Part shown: positions 25,451 to 34,906 of the stretch, one piece after another
How the letters are laid out: each line of letters begins with the position of its first letter
Position numbering within the stretch: position 1 is the stretch's first letter
Assembly (NCBI GenBank): GCA_964484125.1
Contig: CAZAEK010000016.1
Span: 1-47,811 of the forward strand
Reading direction: 5' to 3'
DNA: 47,811 nt
DNA from: DSSM01 sp964484125
Lineage (GTDB): Bacteria; Bacteroidota; Ignavibacteria; Tepidaquicellales; Tepidaquicellaceae
Notes under the pieces: generated by a model
The model's input: only the letters and a program-made list of their open reading frames with translations
The model's database searches: none
What the model was told of the DNA's origin: nothing
Program-made: the position numbers and the translations under genes

Positions 25451-26857
25451 TTATATATTAATTGCTTCGCCATAAGCAACTCCTGCCGCTTCCAGAATTG
25501 ATTCTGAAAGTGTTGGATGTGCGTGTATTGTTTTTATAATACTTTCTGCCGTTCCTTCAAGTGATTTCAGCATTACAAGTTCACTTATAAGTTCTGTTGC
25601 CTCAGCTCCGACAATGTGAGCACCGAGAAGTTCTCCATATTTTGCATCAAATATGAGTTTTACCATACCTGTTGTTTCACCTGCTGCCCTTGATTTCCCA
25701 TTTGCAGAGAATGGGAACTTACCGATTTTTAGCTCATATCCCTGAGCTCTTGCCTTTTCTTCAGTCAGCCCAACTGATGCAACCTGTGGATGACAGTATG
25801 TACATCCGGGGATATTATCGTAATTAATATCATGATTATGCAAATTCATAATTTTCTCAACACAATTTATTGCCTCTCCTGAAGCTACATGAGCAAGCCA
25901 CGGTTTACCTTCAGGATTTATCAATGCACAATCACCTATTGCATAAAGTCCATCAACTGTTGTCTTATAATCTTTATCAACCCTGATTCCATTTTTATAT
26001 AACTCCACTCCGATATCCTCTAATCCGATATTGTGGATATTTGCAGAAATACCAATTGCAAGTAATACTACATCTGATTCAATTTCGCCTGAAAAATCAC
26101 CTGATACTTTTGTGAATACTTTATCGTTTTTTATTTCTACTCCTTCGAACTTTGTGTTTGTATGTATTGTAATACCTGAAGTTTTGAATTCTTTTGCTAC
26201 CACATCTGAAATTTCCTTATCCTCTACCGGTAATATTTTAGGTAACATCTCAACAATTGTAATTTTTGTACCTAATGCATTGTAGAAATAGGCAAATTCC
26301 ATTCCTATTGCCCCGCTTCCAACTATAGTCATTGAATCGGGCAATTTTTTTAACATCATAGCTCCGGTTGATGATAATATTTTCTCTTCATCAAATACGA
26401 TATCACCTATCTGTCTTGGTCTTGCACCTGTTGCAATTATCGTGTGTTTGGATTTTACTTTTTCGATTTCCTTGTTTGCTGAATCATACACAGATATAGT
26501 CTTATCCTTATTAAATTTACCGAATCCATTAATAACAGTAATTTTATTTTTTTTCATCAGATACTTTACACCGGCTTCCGATTTGGCAGCAACATCTCTT
26601 GAACGTTTTATAATTTTTTCAAAATTGAATGAAACATTTTCTGCTTTTATTCCGTGTTGGTTAATATGTTTCAGCTTATTTACTAATTCTGCATCCTTTA
26701 GAAGTGATTTTGTCGGAATGCAACCAATATTAAGACATACACCTCCGAGTTTATCTTTTTCAATTATTGCAACCTTGAGCCCAAGCTGTGCTGCTCTTAT
26801 TGCTGCTGTATATCCTCCCGGACCGCTGCCGAGAATTGTCATATCAAATTCCTGCAT
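25451..26857 (-). CDS. lpdA: Dihydrolipoyl dehydrogenase (E3)
   Basis: A 468-residue flavoprotein that re-oxidises lipoyl groups of 2-oxoacid dehydrogenases. The FAD motif GSGPGGY is at 10-16, redox disulfide CLNIGC at C41/C46, NAD motif GSGAIGMEFA in the centre, GDC near the FAD ribityl chain, and the C-terminal HAHPTLSE histidine/glutamate of the dimer interface. Full length. It follows the E1 fusion gene on the same strand, fitting one 2-oxoacid dehydrogenase system, though no E2 is in the window. Confidence 0.96.
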   Translation of the reverse strand: MQEFDMTILGSGPGGYTAAIRAAQLGLKVAIIEKDKLGGVCLNIGCIPTKSLLKDAELVNKLKHINQHGIKAENVSFNFEKIIKRSRDVAAKSEAGVKYLMKKNKITVINGFGKFNKDKTISVYDSANKEIEKVKSKHTIIATGARPRQIGDIVFDEEKILSSTGAMMLKKLPDSMTIVGSGAIGMEFAYFYNALGTKITIVEMLPKILPVEDKEISDVVAKEFKTSGITIHTNTKFEGVEIKNDKVFTKVSGDFSGEIESDVVLLAIGISANIHNIGLEDIGVELYKNGIRVDKDYKTTVDGLYAIGDCALINPEGKPWLAHVASGEAINCVEKIMNLHNHDINYDNIPGCTYCHPQVASVGLTEEKARAQGYELKIGKFPFSANGKSRAAGETTGMVKLIFDAKYGELLGAHIVGAEATELISELVMLKSLEGTAESIIKTIHAHPTLSESILEAAGVAYGEAINI

Positions 26858-26891
26858 GTACTTTATATTTTTAAATTTTTAATATTAGTTT

Positions 26892-26908
26892 ATTTGTAAA
26901 TTACAAAT
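26892..26908. promoter_or_regulatory. Perfect palindrome upstream of lpdA
   Basis: ATTTGTAA-A-TTACAAAT: two perfect 8-bp arms around one central base, 35 bp upstream of the lpdA start and 30 bp after the E1 stop. It has the size and symmetry of a dimeric repressor site, but this AT-rich setting raises the chance rate. No T-run follows. Confidence 0.4.
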
Positions 26909-26937
26909 TATTGTATTATTTCACAATGTAGTTTTTT

Positions 26938-29004
26938 CTAATATGCTGCAAGTTCCTCGCATGCTTTAAGTATCCATTCGTCCTGTGGTAATACTGCCCT
27001 TTCAAGATTTGGATGGAATGGTATTGGAACATCTAATGCTCCAATACGTCTGATAGGTGCATCGAGATAATTAAATGCTTTCTCAGAAATAATTGCTGAA
27101 ATCTCTGCTCCAAAACCCATAAACCTTGTATCTTCATATACGACTAACACTTTACCAGTTTTTTTCACTGACTCTAAAATTGTTTCCTCATCTAAAGGAA
27201 CAATTGTCCTAAGATCAATTATTTCCACTGAAATGCCTTTTTCTTTCATTTTTTTCGCTGCCCTTATACTTTTTTCTACCATCGCTCCGTAGGTGATAAT
27301 TGTCATATCATCACCTTCCGCTTTTACAGCAGCTTTTCCAAAAGGTAAGTAATAATCTATTCCGGGTTCAGGTGATTTTGCATATCCCTGTCTGTAGAGG
27401 AACTTGTGTTCAAGAAATAACACAGGGTCTTTCAGTCGGCATGCAGTTTTTAATAGACCTTTGGCATCCGCTGCATTGGACGGATACGCAATATATATTC
27501 CGTTACATTTTGAAAATATTGCTTCGATATTCTGCGAATGATAGTGCCCGCCTCCTATGTAACCTCCGCATGCAACTCTGATTGTTACCGGACAGGAGAA
27601 CTGATTATTTGACCTGTATCTGAACATTGCAAGTTCATCTCTGATTTGCATCATTGCCGGAAAAATATAATCTGCAAATTGAATCTCAATTACGGGTTTT
27701 AGTCCAGTAAGTGCCATTCCAATAGCAGTTCCAACAATTGACGCCTCGGCAAGTGGAGAATTAAATACTCTGGTATCTCCGAATTTTGTCGAAAGCCCTT
27801 TTGTAGCCGTGAATACTCCGCCCTTTCCATCTGCAATATCTTCTCCGTAAATAATCATATCCGGATTCATTTCCATTTCTTCATGTAAAGCGTGATTTAT
27901 TGCATCAACCATGACTACAGGTTCTCCGGGATTGGTATTTTTTTCATATTCTATTTTTGTCTGTTCACTCTCCGGGCAATAGAGATAATTTAAAACAGTT
28001 TCAGGTTCAGGTGCAGGTTCGTTAAAAACCCTGTCGCTTATTTCTCTTAAATCTTCACGTATCGAATTTTTTAATTCATCAGATTTTTCCCTTGTAATAA
28101 TCTTATTTTCAATTAGAAATGCTTCGAATTTGGAAATGGGATCGTTTTTAATATCTTCGTCAATTGATTCTTTTGAACGATATTTTTCCTGTGCATCTGA
28201 AACTGAATGTGAACGTAGTCTTACTACATCAGCATAAATTAGGGCTGGACCTTTTCTTTCTCTTGCAAGTTTTACGGCTTCGCTTGCAACACCATAACAT
28301 TTCATAAAATCCGTTCCGTCAACATGATATCTGTTCAGACCATCAAATCCACTTATTGCCTTGTAAATTGAACCGCCTGCAATCTGATCTTCAACAGGCA
28401 CAGAAATAGCATATCCGTTATTCTGAATAACAAAAATTACAGGGAGTTTTTCACGTGTAGCCCAGTTCACTGCTTCAAAAAATTCGCCCTCTGATGTTGA
28501 ACCTTCACCACCGGATACATATACTACTTCATTTGTATTCCTGAAAATACTGCTCAGTGCCGTTCCAACTGCCTGAAGATACTGTGAACCTGTTGGGGAT
28601 GATGGTGTTGGCATTCTCAAAGACTTTAACCCAAGGTGAGTGTTCATTTGTCTTCCGGCAGTGAAAGGATCTGTTGCTTTAGCCATAAAATGCTGAAAAA
28701 TCTGTTCAGCGGTTATACCTATACTCAGGCCAAAAGCTGTATCCCTGTAATATGTATAAAACCAGTCTTTACCAGGTTTCATTGCCATTCCGACTGCTAC
28801 CTGTATAGCTTCATGCCCTGACCCGGATATAAGGAAATATGCTTTACCCTGTTTTATTAATGCATCTGTTCTATCATCTATAAATCTTGCGGTCAGCATA
28901 AATTTATAAGCATCTAAAAGCTGTACATCTGACAAATTGAAAAAATTTTCAATACCTTTTTCATAAGATTTACCTTTCGCAACACTTACTTTTTTGGATT
29001 TCAT
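26938..29004 (-). CDS. 2-oxoacid dehydrogenase E1, fused alpha and beta subunits
   Basis: A 688-residue thiamine-diphosphate enzyme. The alpha part (about 20-340) has the TPP motif GGEGST (165-170) leading to NNGYAIS (195-201) and the phosphorylation-loop-like RLRSHSVSD. The beta part (about 365-688) has YGEDIADGKGGVF, FNSPLAEASIVG, the QFADYIFPAMMQI stretch and the C-terminal RIGALDVPIPF. This fused form is common in Bacteroidota/Chlorobiota and is usually annotated as branched-chain or pyruvate dehydrogenase E1. It sits next to lpdA. No E2 is in view. Substrate preference cannot be set from motifs. Confidence 0.93.
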   Translation of the reverse strand: MKSKKVSVAKGKSYEKGIENFFNLSDVQLLDAYKFMLTARFIDDRTDALIKQGKAYFLISGSGHEAIQVAVGMAMKPGKDWFYTYYRDTAFGLSIGITAEQIFQHFMAKATDPFTAGRQMNTHLGLKSLRMPTPSSPTGSQYLQAVGTALSSIFRNTNEVVYVSGGEGSTSEGEFFEAVNWATREKLPVIFVIQNNGYAISVPVEDQIAGGSIYKAISGFDGLNRYHVDGTDFMKCYGVASEAVKLARERKGPALIYADVVRLRSHSVSDAQEKYRSKESIDEDIKNDPISKFEAFLIENKIITREKSDELKNSIREDLREISDRVFNEPAPEPETVLNYLYCPESEQTKIEYEKNTNPGEPVVMVDAINHALHEEMEMNPDMIIYGEDIADGKGGVFTATKGLSTKFGDTRVFNSPLAEASIVGTAIGMALTGLKPVIEIQFADYIFPAMMQIRDELAMFRYRSNNQFSCPVTIRVACGGYIGGGHYHSQNIEAIFSKCNGIYIAYPSNAADAKGLLKTACRLKDPVLFLEHKFLYRQGYAKSPEPGIDYYLPFGKAAVKAEGDDMTIITYGAMVEKSIRAAKKMKEKGISVEIIDLRTIVPLDEETILESVKKTGKVLVVYEDTRFMGFGAEISAIISEKAFNYLDAPIRRIGALDVPIPFHPNLERAVLPQDEWILKACEELAAY

Positions 29005-29053
29005 CAGTATTAAATTAAAATATTTTAATTAAAAATATATATATTCGTTCCTG

Positions 29054-30721
29054 TTATGGTGTGTGAATACTATTTATTAATTGAATTTTTTTGTAGCTTT
29101 CAAATCTATCTTTCACGCTGTTTCTCCTGTATTTACCGGTAGAAGTAACAGGTATAAAATCTGAAAAAACTACAACTTTCGGGGATTTATAAAAAGGTAA
29201 TTTATTCCTGCAGAATTTGAGAATTTCATTTGCAATTTCATCACTCTCCGGAATTCCGTTTTTAAGTTTTACAAAAGCCCCAACCTCCTCTCCATACCAG
29301 TCGTTATCAAAGCCAACAGCAATTGCTGATTCAATTAATTCTGAAGAATTCAATACTTCATCTATTTCAAGAGGTGAAATATTCACACCTCCTCTGATAA
29401 TTAATTCTTTCAATCTTCCGGTTATAAAAAAGTATTTATTACCTTTATTATCAAACCTGAAAAAACCTTCGTCGCCGCTGTGGAACCAACCGTTTTCAAA
29501 AGCTTTCGTATTAGCTTCATCGTTCATAAAATAATATTTCATAACGTTTAATCCCTTAATAACAATCTCACCTCTTTCACCTTCGTTCATAGAATTTCCT
29601 TTATCATCATGAATTTCCATTTCATTGCATTGAAGAGGTATTCCTATAGATGGAAAGCCAAAATCGTTCTGCCATTTTTTATGTTCATCATTTGGCAAAT
29701 TATAAGGTATGAAACATGAATAACATGTAGTTTCAGATAAACCGTAACCGTGTACAATTTTAATATTAAATTTTTCCTCAAAATTTCTCGCAAGTTCACA
29801 GGTAAGAGGACCTGCTCCGCAAATAATGTGTGAAAATTTACTGAGATTATATCTTTTAATATCAATTTCAGAATGTAACAGGAATTGCAAAAGAGTAGGT
29901 ACAACCGACACAATTTTTACTGATTCTTTCTCTATTACAGGGAAAAAAGAATGAGTATGAAATTTATTATTTAAAACAATTTTCCCTCCTGCAATCAAAG
30001 GTGTTAAAAGAGTAACAACTATTCCGTTAACGTGATGCAATGGTAAAACACACATCATCGCATCCCCTTTATTGACTTTATGCCATTTCGCTATGAAAAA
30101 TGAATCAATTAATAAATTAAATTGTGTCAGTACAACACCTTTAGGATTTCCTGTAGTACCAGAAGTATATACAATTAATGCCTCGTCATTTATTGACGCA
30201 CTTCTTCCAATGTCAAAATTAAAAGTAGTCTGAGCTGAATAGTTTATATCTTCAAATTTTGTTATCACTACAGATTTTAGCCCTGTTATTTTTGCGTTAT
30301 ATTCTTTTGTAGTAAAAATGTATTTCGCCCCGGCATTACCTACAATATACTCAATCCTACCAAATTCTTCATTTACATTTATCGGGACTGCAACTGCTCC
30401 AAGAGTCCAGCATGCAAAGTAAAAAATAACATTATTATAATGATTAGTGGAAAATAACACAACTTTAGAACCATTTGAAATACCAAGCCTCTGCATAAAT
30501 CCGGACAAATAAAAAACCGAAACCATAAACTCCTTATTAGACATTTGTTTATCTAACTTACCATCATTGTAAAAAGTCAGAAATAATCCATCCTGATCAT
30601 TCTCTACTTTCCTTTTAAGCATTTCAAATATATTATTGTATTTAAATCCATCCGCAAGTTGAATTTTCACCGGATCCAAATAACGCGCGTCTTCGATATT
30701 CTTTTTTAAGGCAATATCCAT
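29054..30721 (-). CDS. AMP-binding acyl-CoA synthetase/ligase
   Basis: A 555-residue ANL-superfamily adenylating enzyme. The P-loop YTSGTTGNPKG is at 185-195, GYGLSETT is motif A5, WFHSGDEGFF and the GRLKELIIRGG hinge follow, and the C-terminal catalytic lysine is in TSTGKYRRNS. Domain order is complete. Possible substrates are medium or long fatty acids or other carboxylates. It is upstream of the E1/lpdA genes on the same strand with 49 bp between, where an AT-only palindrome lies. Co-expression is plausible. Confidence 0.9.
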   Translation of the reverse strand: MDIALKKNIEDARYLDPVKIQLADGFKYNNIFEMLKRKVENDQDGLFLTFYNDGKLDKQMSNKEFMVSVFYLSGFMQRLGISNGSKVVLFSTNHYNNVIFYFACWTLGAVAVPINVNEEFGRIEYIVGNAGAKYIFTTKEYNAKITGLKSVVITKFEDINYSAQTTFNFDIGRSASINDEALIVYTSGTTGNPKGVVLTQFNLLIDSFFIAKWHKVNKGDAMMCVLPLHHVNGIVVTLLTPLIAGGKIVLNNKFHTHSFFPVIEKESVKIVSVVPTLLQFLLHSEIDIKRYNLSKFSHIICGAGPLTCELARNFEEKFNIKIVHGYGLSETTCYSCFIPYNLPNDEHKKWQNDFGFPSIGIPLQCNEMEIHDDKGNSMNEGERGEIVIKGLNVMKYYFMNDEANTKAFENGWFHSGDEGFFRFDNKGNKYFFITGRLKELIIRGGVNISPLEIDEVLNSSELIESAIAVGFDNDWYGEEVGAFVKLKNGIPESDEIANEILKFCRNKLPFYKSPKVVVFSDFIPVTSTGKYRRNSVKDRFESYKKIQLINSIHTP

Positions 30722-30781
30722 TTTAAAGTAAAGATGTGTTAAATTCTTATTATTTTTATATTTAACAAATTAACTTATACA

Positions 30782-31957
30782 TTAATTCCTTTTTTCAAAA
30801 TTTTTCCCGAACTTAATAATATTAAAATCATATTTATTTCGTATTTTATCTAAATTCTGATTCAACTTCTTAAATTTATCTTCATCCAGAAAAAGGTTTT
30901 CCTGTAACATATCATAATTATTTCTAAGCTCTGAAAATCTTACTCCTAATAATCTGATTTTCTTCTTTTTAGACATAAGTTTACTCAGTAATATTTTTGC
31001 ATCTTCGTAATAATCCTGTTCATTACTGGAATATTCAGGATAGGAATGGGATTTCTGATTTACCGAGAAATCAAAATATTTTACTTTTACTGTTAATACT
31101 TTTGCTTCATCAGAATATTTCCTTAACCTGTTGCAAGCTTTCTCAAGCAATGAATATAATTCTGCCGTCAGAAAATTTATATCATCTGTATCTGAATCAA
31201 ATGTATTCTCCTTTGAAAGTGATTTCCTGTTCTCATGATATTCGTGAAGTTCTGAATTATCAATACCGGAAGCTATATCATAGAGATAGCCCGAATGTAA
31301 TCCTATCTCATTGATAAAAAATGATTTATCAAATTTCAGTATATCTCCGATTAATTTAATTCCGTATTTACTCATCTTAAGAAATGTAGCTTTCCCTACA
31401 CCCGGAATTCTCTCAACCGGCAGTGGTGCAAGGAATTCCATCTCTTTGCCATTTTTTACATAAGTAATTCCGTCAGGTTTATTTTGTTTGGATGCAATTT
31501 TTGATATAGTTTTTCCTTTAGAAATTCCGATTGAACATGTAATGTTCAGCTTTGTTTTAATTTCATTTTTAATCTTTTCCGCCAACTCAAGCGGGTTATT
31601 CTTATATTTATAAATAACTCCGCTAACATCAATGTATGCTTCATCAATGCTTGCCTGATATACTTCAGGACAAAAATTCTTTAGTATTTCCATTACCCTT
31701 TTAGAAAAGTCTGAATATAAACCCTTTGTTCCTCTTATAAAATTTGCCTCGGGAGCGAGTAAAAGTGCTTTTGATATTGGCATTGCAGTTCTTACGCCTT
31801 TTTTCCTGGCAAGGTAGTTCGGACAGGATACAATACTTCTTATATCCTCTTTAGTTCCTCCTACAATTAAAGGTTTTTCCTTTAAAGCAGGATTCAGCGC
31901 CTCTTCACAGGAAGCGAAAAAAGCATCCATATCAATATGAAAAATAATTTTGTCCAA
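30782..31957 (-). CDS. dinB: DNA polymerase IV (Y-family)
   Basis: A 391-residue translesion polymerase. Metal ligands are D9 (HIDMDAFFASCE) and D105/E106 (ASIDEAYIDVS). The YSDFSKRVM fingers, the helix-hairpin-helix (LPVERIPGVGKAT) and little-finger domain follow. The start is TTG, immediately after the stop of the glycosyltransferase gene; an internal ATG would remove D9, so TTG must be right. The C-terminus ends in a short basic tail without an obvious clamp-binding motif. Linked to the glycosyltransferase by position only. Confidence 0.95.
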   Translation of the reverse strand: MDKIIFHIDMDAFFASCEEALNPALKEKPLIVGGTKEDIRSIVSCPNYLARKKGVRTAMPISKALLLAPEANFIRGTKGLYSDFSKRVMEILKNFCPEVYQASIDEAYIDVSGVIYKYKNNPLELAEKIKNEIKTKLNITCSIGISKGKTISKIASKQNKPDGITYVKNGKEMEFLAPLPVERIPGVGKATFLKMSKYGIKLIGDILKFDKSFFINEIGLHSGYLYDIASGIDNSELHEYHENRKSLSKENTFDSDTDDINFLTAELYSLLEKACNRLRKYSDEAKVLTVKVKYFDFSVNQKSHSYPEYSSNEQDYYEDAKILLSKLMSKKKKIRLLGVRFSELRNNYDMLQENLFLDEDKFKKLNQNLDKIRNKYDFNIIKFGKNFEKRN

Positions 31958-33109
31958 TTATTGCATTACATCAGTTATTTTGTATTTACGGTTTTTCCAG
32001 ACCGCACCACCTTTTAAAGTATAATTTTCATAAGATTTCAATGCTAACTTCAGAATCATAATCACGCTCAAAAAATGTAACAAAGATTGTGTTACAGGTA
32101 ATCTGAATTTTAACGAATGCAGAATTCTGATTATTATGGGCAATATAATATTTAAAAAATTAATCAGAATTAAAAAATTATCAAAAAATATGAATGAAAG
32201 TAAAAAAAGTATAAAGGGCAAAAGATATAAAAATGAATAAAGTAAAATTACAAATACCAATCCGGAAAGTGAAAATGACAATCCGGGGAAAATATTTTTT
32301 GAAAAACCTTCAAGAATTTCAGAATAGGAAGTGTACATGCGGCATGAGATAATATCTGTACCATCTGCAAAGATTAATTTACCTCCGCTCTTTTTAACTT
32401 TTCTACCAAGCCATACATCTTCAACCATTTTATTTTTCATACTTTCATGACCGCCGATAAATTCATAGAAACTTTTTTTAAAAAGCATAAACTGTCCATT
32501 TGACATAGTAAGCGATTCTTTTTTAGTATGCTCAACTAAAGGCATTGGGAGTAGGGTTAATACAGTATAATGAAGCATAGGAATAATAATTTTTTCCCAG
32601 AAAGTAACAGTTTCTTGTTTTGGCATAAGTGAAACTAAATCAGGGTTAAATTTATTCAATAACATAACACTACCGGATAAAGCATTTTCCTCAAGTTCAG
32701 TATCTGCGTCTATAAATAAAAAATACTCGCCTTTTGCTTCACGGGAAAGCTGATAACAAGCATAATTTTTACCAACCCAATCATCAGGTTTTTCTAATCC
32801 GTTTATAAACCTGTATTTTTGATCTGTAAAACGACTTAATATTTCCGCTGTCTTGTCTGTAGAATTATCATTTATTACAATAATTTCATAATTCTGGTAA
32901 CTTTGCCTTAGAACTGATTCTACACACCGTTCAATATTTTTTTCTTCATTTCTTGCAGGGATAAGTACAGAGATAAAAGGATTAAAGGAATTTTCATTTT
33001 TAACATTATAAATTTTTTTCTGATAAAAGAGATTTATAAGGTTAATGATAAAAAGTAAAGATATTAAAAAAAGAATTGCAATTGATAAAATCTGCAATAT
33101 ACCGGTCAT
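31958..33109 (-). CDS. Family 2 glycosyltransferase, carotenoid/hopanoid-type (CruC-like)
   Basis: A 383-residue membrane GT2: one N-terminal helix (about 5-28), GT-A domain with PARNEEKNI, NDNSTDKT, DADTELE and VEDVWLGRKVKK, then three or four C-terminal helices. The KPDDWVGKNYAC block, RMYTSYSEILEGFSKN and the final GGAVWKNRKY segment are typical of enzymes that glycosylate carotenoids (CruC, CrtQ) or act near hopanoid genes (HpnB). Its neighbours are a CrtC-type hydratase, divergent over 62 bp, and an acyltransferase, which favours a carotenoid glucosyltransferase. This assignment is inference. Confidence 0.7.
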   Translation of the reverse strand: MTGILQILSIAILFLISLLFIINLINLFYQKKIYNVKNENSFNPFISVLIPARNEEKNIERCVESVLRQSYQNYEIIVINDNSTDKTAEILSRFTDQKYRFINGLEKPDDWVGKNYACYQLSREAKGEYFLFIDADTELEENALSGSVMLLNKFNPDLVSLMPKQETVTFWEKIIIPMLHYTVLTLLPMPLVEHTKKESLTMSNGQFMLFKKSFYEFIGGHESMKNKMVEDVWLGRKVKKSGGKLIFADGTDIISCRMYTSYSEILEGFSKNIFPGLSFSLSGLVFVILLYSFLYLLPFILFLLSFIFFDNFLILINFLNIILPIIIRILHSLKFRLPVTQSLLHFLSVIMILKLALKSYENYTLKGGAVWKNRKYKITDVMQ

Positions 33110-33171
33110 TATTTATTTATTATAATTTCTACTTTTACTAACTTATTAAAATAAATAATTTTTTCTTAATA

Positions 33172-34185
33172 TTGAATATAGTAAACAACGATAACGAATT
33201 TATCTGGAATAAAATAAACACTCCCGGCTCATACGAGTGGTGGTATTTTGATTGTATATCTGATAATTCAGATTATTCGATGGTTATAATAATTTATTCA
33301 GGATTTCCATTCTCACCCCGATACCTGAAGGATATAAATAACAAAAAAAATTCCTGCTCTTATGATTTCCCAGGAATATCGGTATGTTTATATAAAGGGA
33401 ATAAACGGATTATTAATATACACAGGACTATGCAATCTATATATAACATAGACAACGGTATAATTATAAAAAATCCCGGGCAAGTTACATTAGAACATAA
33501 GCAAGACGGCTCGTCAAGAGTTTTTATAGAAACATCTACTTTATACAGAAATATCAAAGTAAAGTGCGATTTACATTTTTCACCAATACAAAATATTTTT
33601 AATTCAATCCCTCAGCAATATTCAGAAAATAAGGACCATTTCTGGAAACCTTTAAGTCCTAAAGGATATCTCGAAGCAGAATTTGAAATAATAAAAAATA
33701 AGCAGAGTGAAAAAATTAATATTAAAGGAATGGGCTACAGTGATCAGAACTGGGGTTTCGTTCCTATATACCATAAAATATCTGACTGGAACTGGGGAAG
33801 ATTTCATACTGAAAAATTAAATGGAATTTACTTTGATATTGAATATGAAAAAGATTATGATAAAAGATTTTCAAAACTAATACTCTATGATTCTGCCGGG
33901 AATCTGGAATATTCCGGAAATACGACTTTTGCTTATAAGAAAAGAAAGAACTATTTCAACCTTAGCTATGGAAGTGAAATAAAAATAAAGAATAATGATA
34001 TTTCAATAATTACAAAATGTAGAGATAAAGTTGATAACGGTCCGTTTTATATAAGGTTCATATCTGACTTTGAAATAAATACCGGAAGTGAAAAAATATC
34101 TGCAAGAGGATTTACGGAATATATTTCACCGCAAAGACTTAAAAATAAATTACTTTACCCCTTCATATCGCTGAAATTAAAATAG
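33172..34185 (+). CDS. crtC: CrtC-like carotenoid 1,2-hydratase
   Basis: A 337-residue protein with lipocalin-like CrtC/AttH architecture. The diagnostic opening is PGSYEWWYFD at about 16-25, followed by a central GMGYSDQNWG with SDWNWGRFH (conserved Asp/Trp residues). CrtC adds water to a terminal psi-end double bond of acyclic or monocyclic carotenoids, giving the tertiary hydroxyl group. The start is TTG 33172. The gene ends inside the acyltransferase gene on the other strand (9-bp overlap). Other members of the fold are not carotenoid enzymes, so the carotenoid role depends partly on the neighbours. Confidence 0.75.
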   Translation: MNIVNNDNEFIWNKINTPGSYEWWYFDCISDNSDYSMVIIIYSGFPFSPRYLKDINNKKNSCSYDFPGISVCLYKGNKRIINIHRTMQSIYNIDNGIIIKNPGQVTLEHKQDGSSRVFIETSTLYRNIKVKCDLHFSPIQNIFNSIPQQYSENKDHFWKPLSPKGYLEAEFEIIKNKQSEKINIKGMGYSDQNWGFVPIYHKISDWNWGRFHTEKLNGIYFDIEYEKDYDKRFSKLILYDSAGNLEYSGNTTFAYKKRKNYFNLSYGSEIKIKNNDISIITKCRDKVDNGPFYIRFISDFEINTGSEKISARGFTEYISPQRLKNKLLYPFISLKLK

Positions 34186-34905
34186 TTTTTTATCAAGAGA
34201 AATACTGCCACGGAAAACAACTTCAAAGCTATCTAATTTATTATCCGAAAATGCTTCAATAAATTCTGAATTAATTTCTTTAAAATTATTTTTCATAGAT
34301 TCAGCGAATTCATTTTTATCAACTTTTAACCCGGTGTTAAATTCTTCACTCCTGAAAAAATCTATAAATATTTCAGGTCTTTGCTCTGTTGTAAATTTAT
34401 ATTCAAGATATACATATATTAAATTTACTTTTTGCAGTTTATTAATTAAATATGATATCCCAGGATAAAACACTGTATCAGAATTTTCATTCGGACTAAG
34501 CTCCCCCTGAGGGAAAATATATAAAGATTCATAACCTTTTTCTAACAGAGAAACTGCAAAGTTAAGGGATTTGAGTGATTTCCTGTAATCTTCTCTTACA
34601 ATTGGTATAGCACCTATTTTCAGAAAGAATGGATGCTTTAAAATTTGCTTTTCCTCCATAATACAATAACCGCCTGTCTTAAGATAATCATACCCAAGCC
34701 ATATAACAACTGCAGCATCCCACCAATTGGGATGATTTAAGGCAAAAATAACCGGAATATTTTCCGATTCAGATTTTTTAATAAACTTAAAAATATTTAT
34801 ACGGTCTTTTATCCTTATTGTAGAAAAGTTTTTCCTGAGCATATACCGGAAAACCCTCCTGAAGAAAAAGACATATAATTTATTTTTTTTTACAATTAAT
34901 TTCAC
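34177..34905 (-). CDS. 1-acyl-glycerol-3-phosphate-type acyltransferase (PlsC/CruD-like)
   Basis: A 242-residue LPLAT-family acyltransferase with the HX4D catalytic motif NHPNWWDA (H58, D63), a GAIPIVRED block and the FPQGELSP substrate motif. No strong membrane helix. Start is GTG, 1 bp after the gamma-glutamyltransferase stop. In green sulfur bacteria CruD acylates the glucose of hydroxychlorobactene glucoside; the position beside CrtC- and CruC-like genes suggests the same. A role in phospholipid or ornithine-lipid synthesis is the alternative. Confidence 0.75.
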   Translation of the reverse strand: MKLIVKKNKLYVFFFRRVFRYMLRKNFSTIRIKDRINIFKFIKKSESENIPVIFALNHPNWWDAAVVIWLGYDYLKTGGYCIMEEKQILKHPFFLKIGAIPIVREDYRKSLKSLNFAVSLLEKGYESLYIFPQGELSPNENSDTVFYPGISYLINKLQKVNLIYVYLEYKFTTEQRPEIFIDFFRSEEFNTGLKVDKNEFAESMKNNFKEINSEFIEAFSDNKLDSFEVVFRGSISLDKKLF

Positions 34906-34906
34906 T

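Noticed and set aside
29013..29030. Perfect 18-bp palindrome AATTAAAATATTTTAATT upstream of the E1 gene
   Set aside because: It consists only of A and T in an AT-rich gap, so the chance rate is high and no other support exists.
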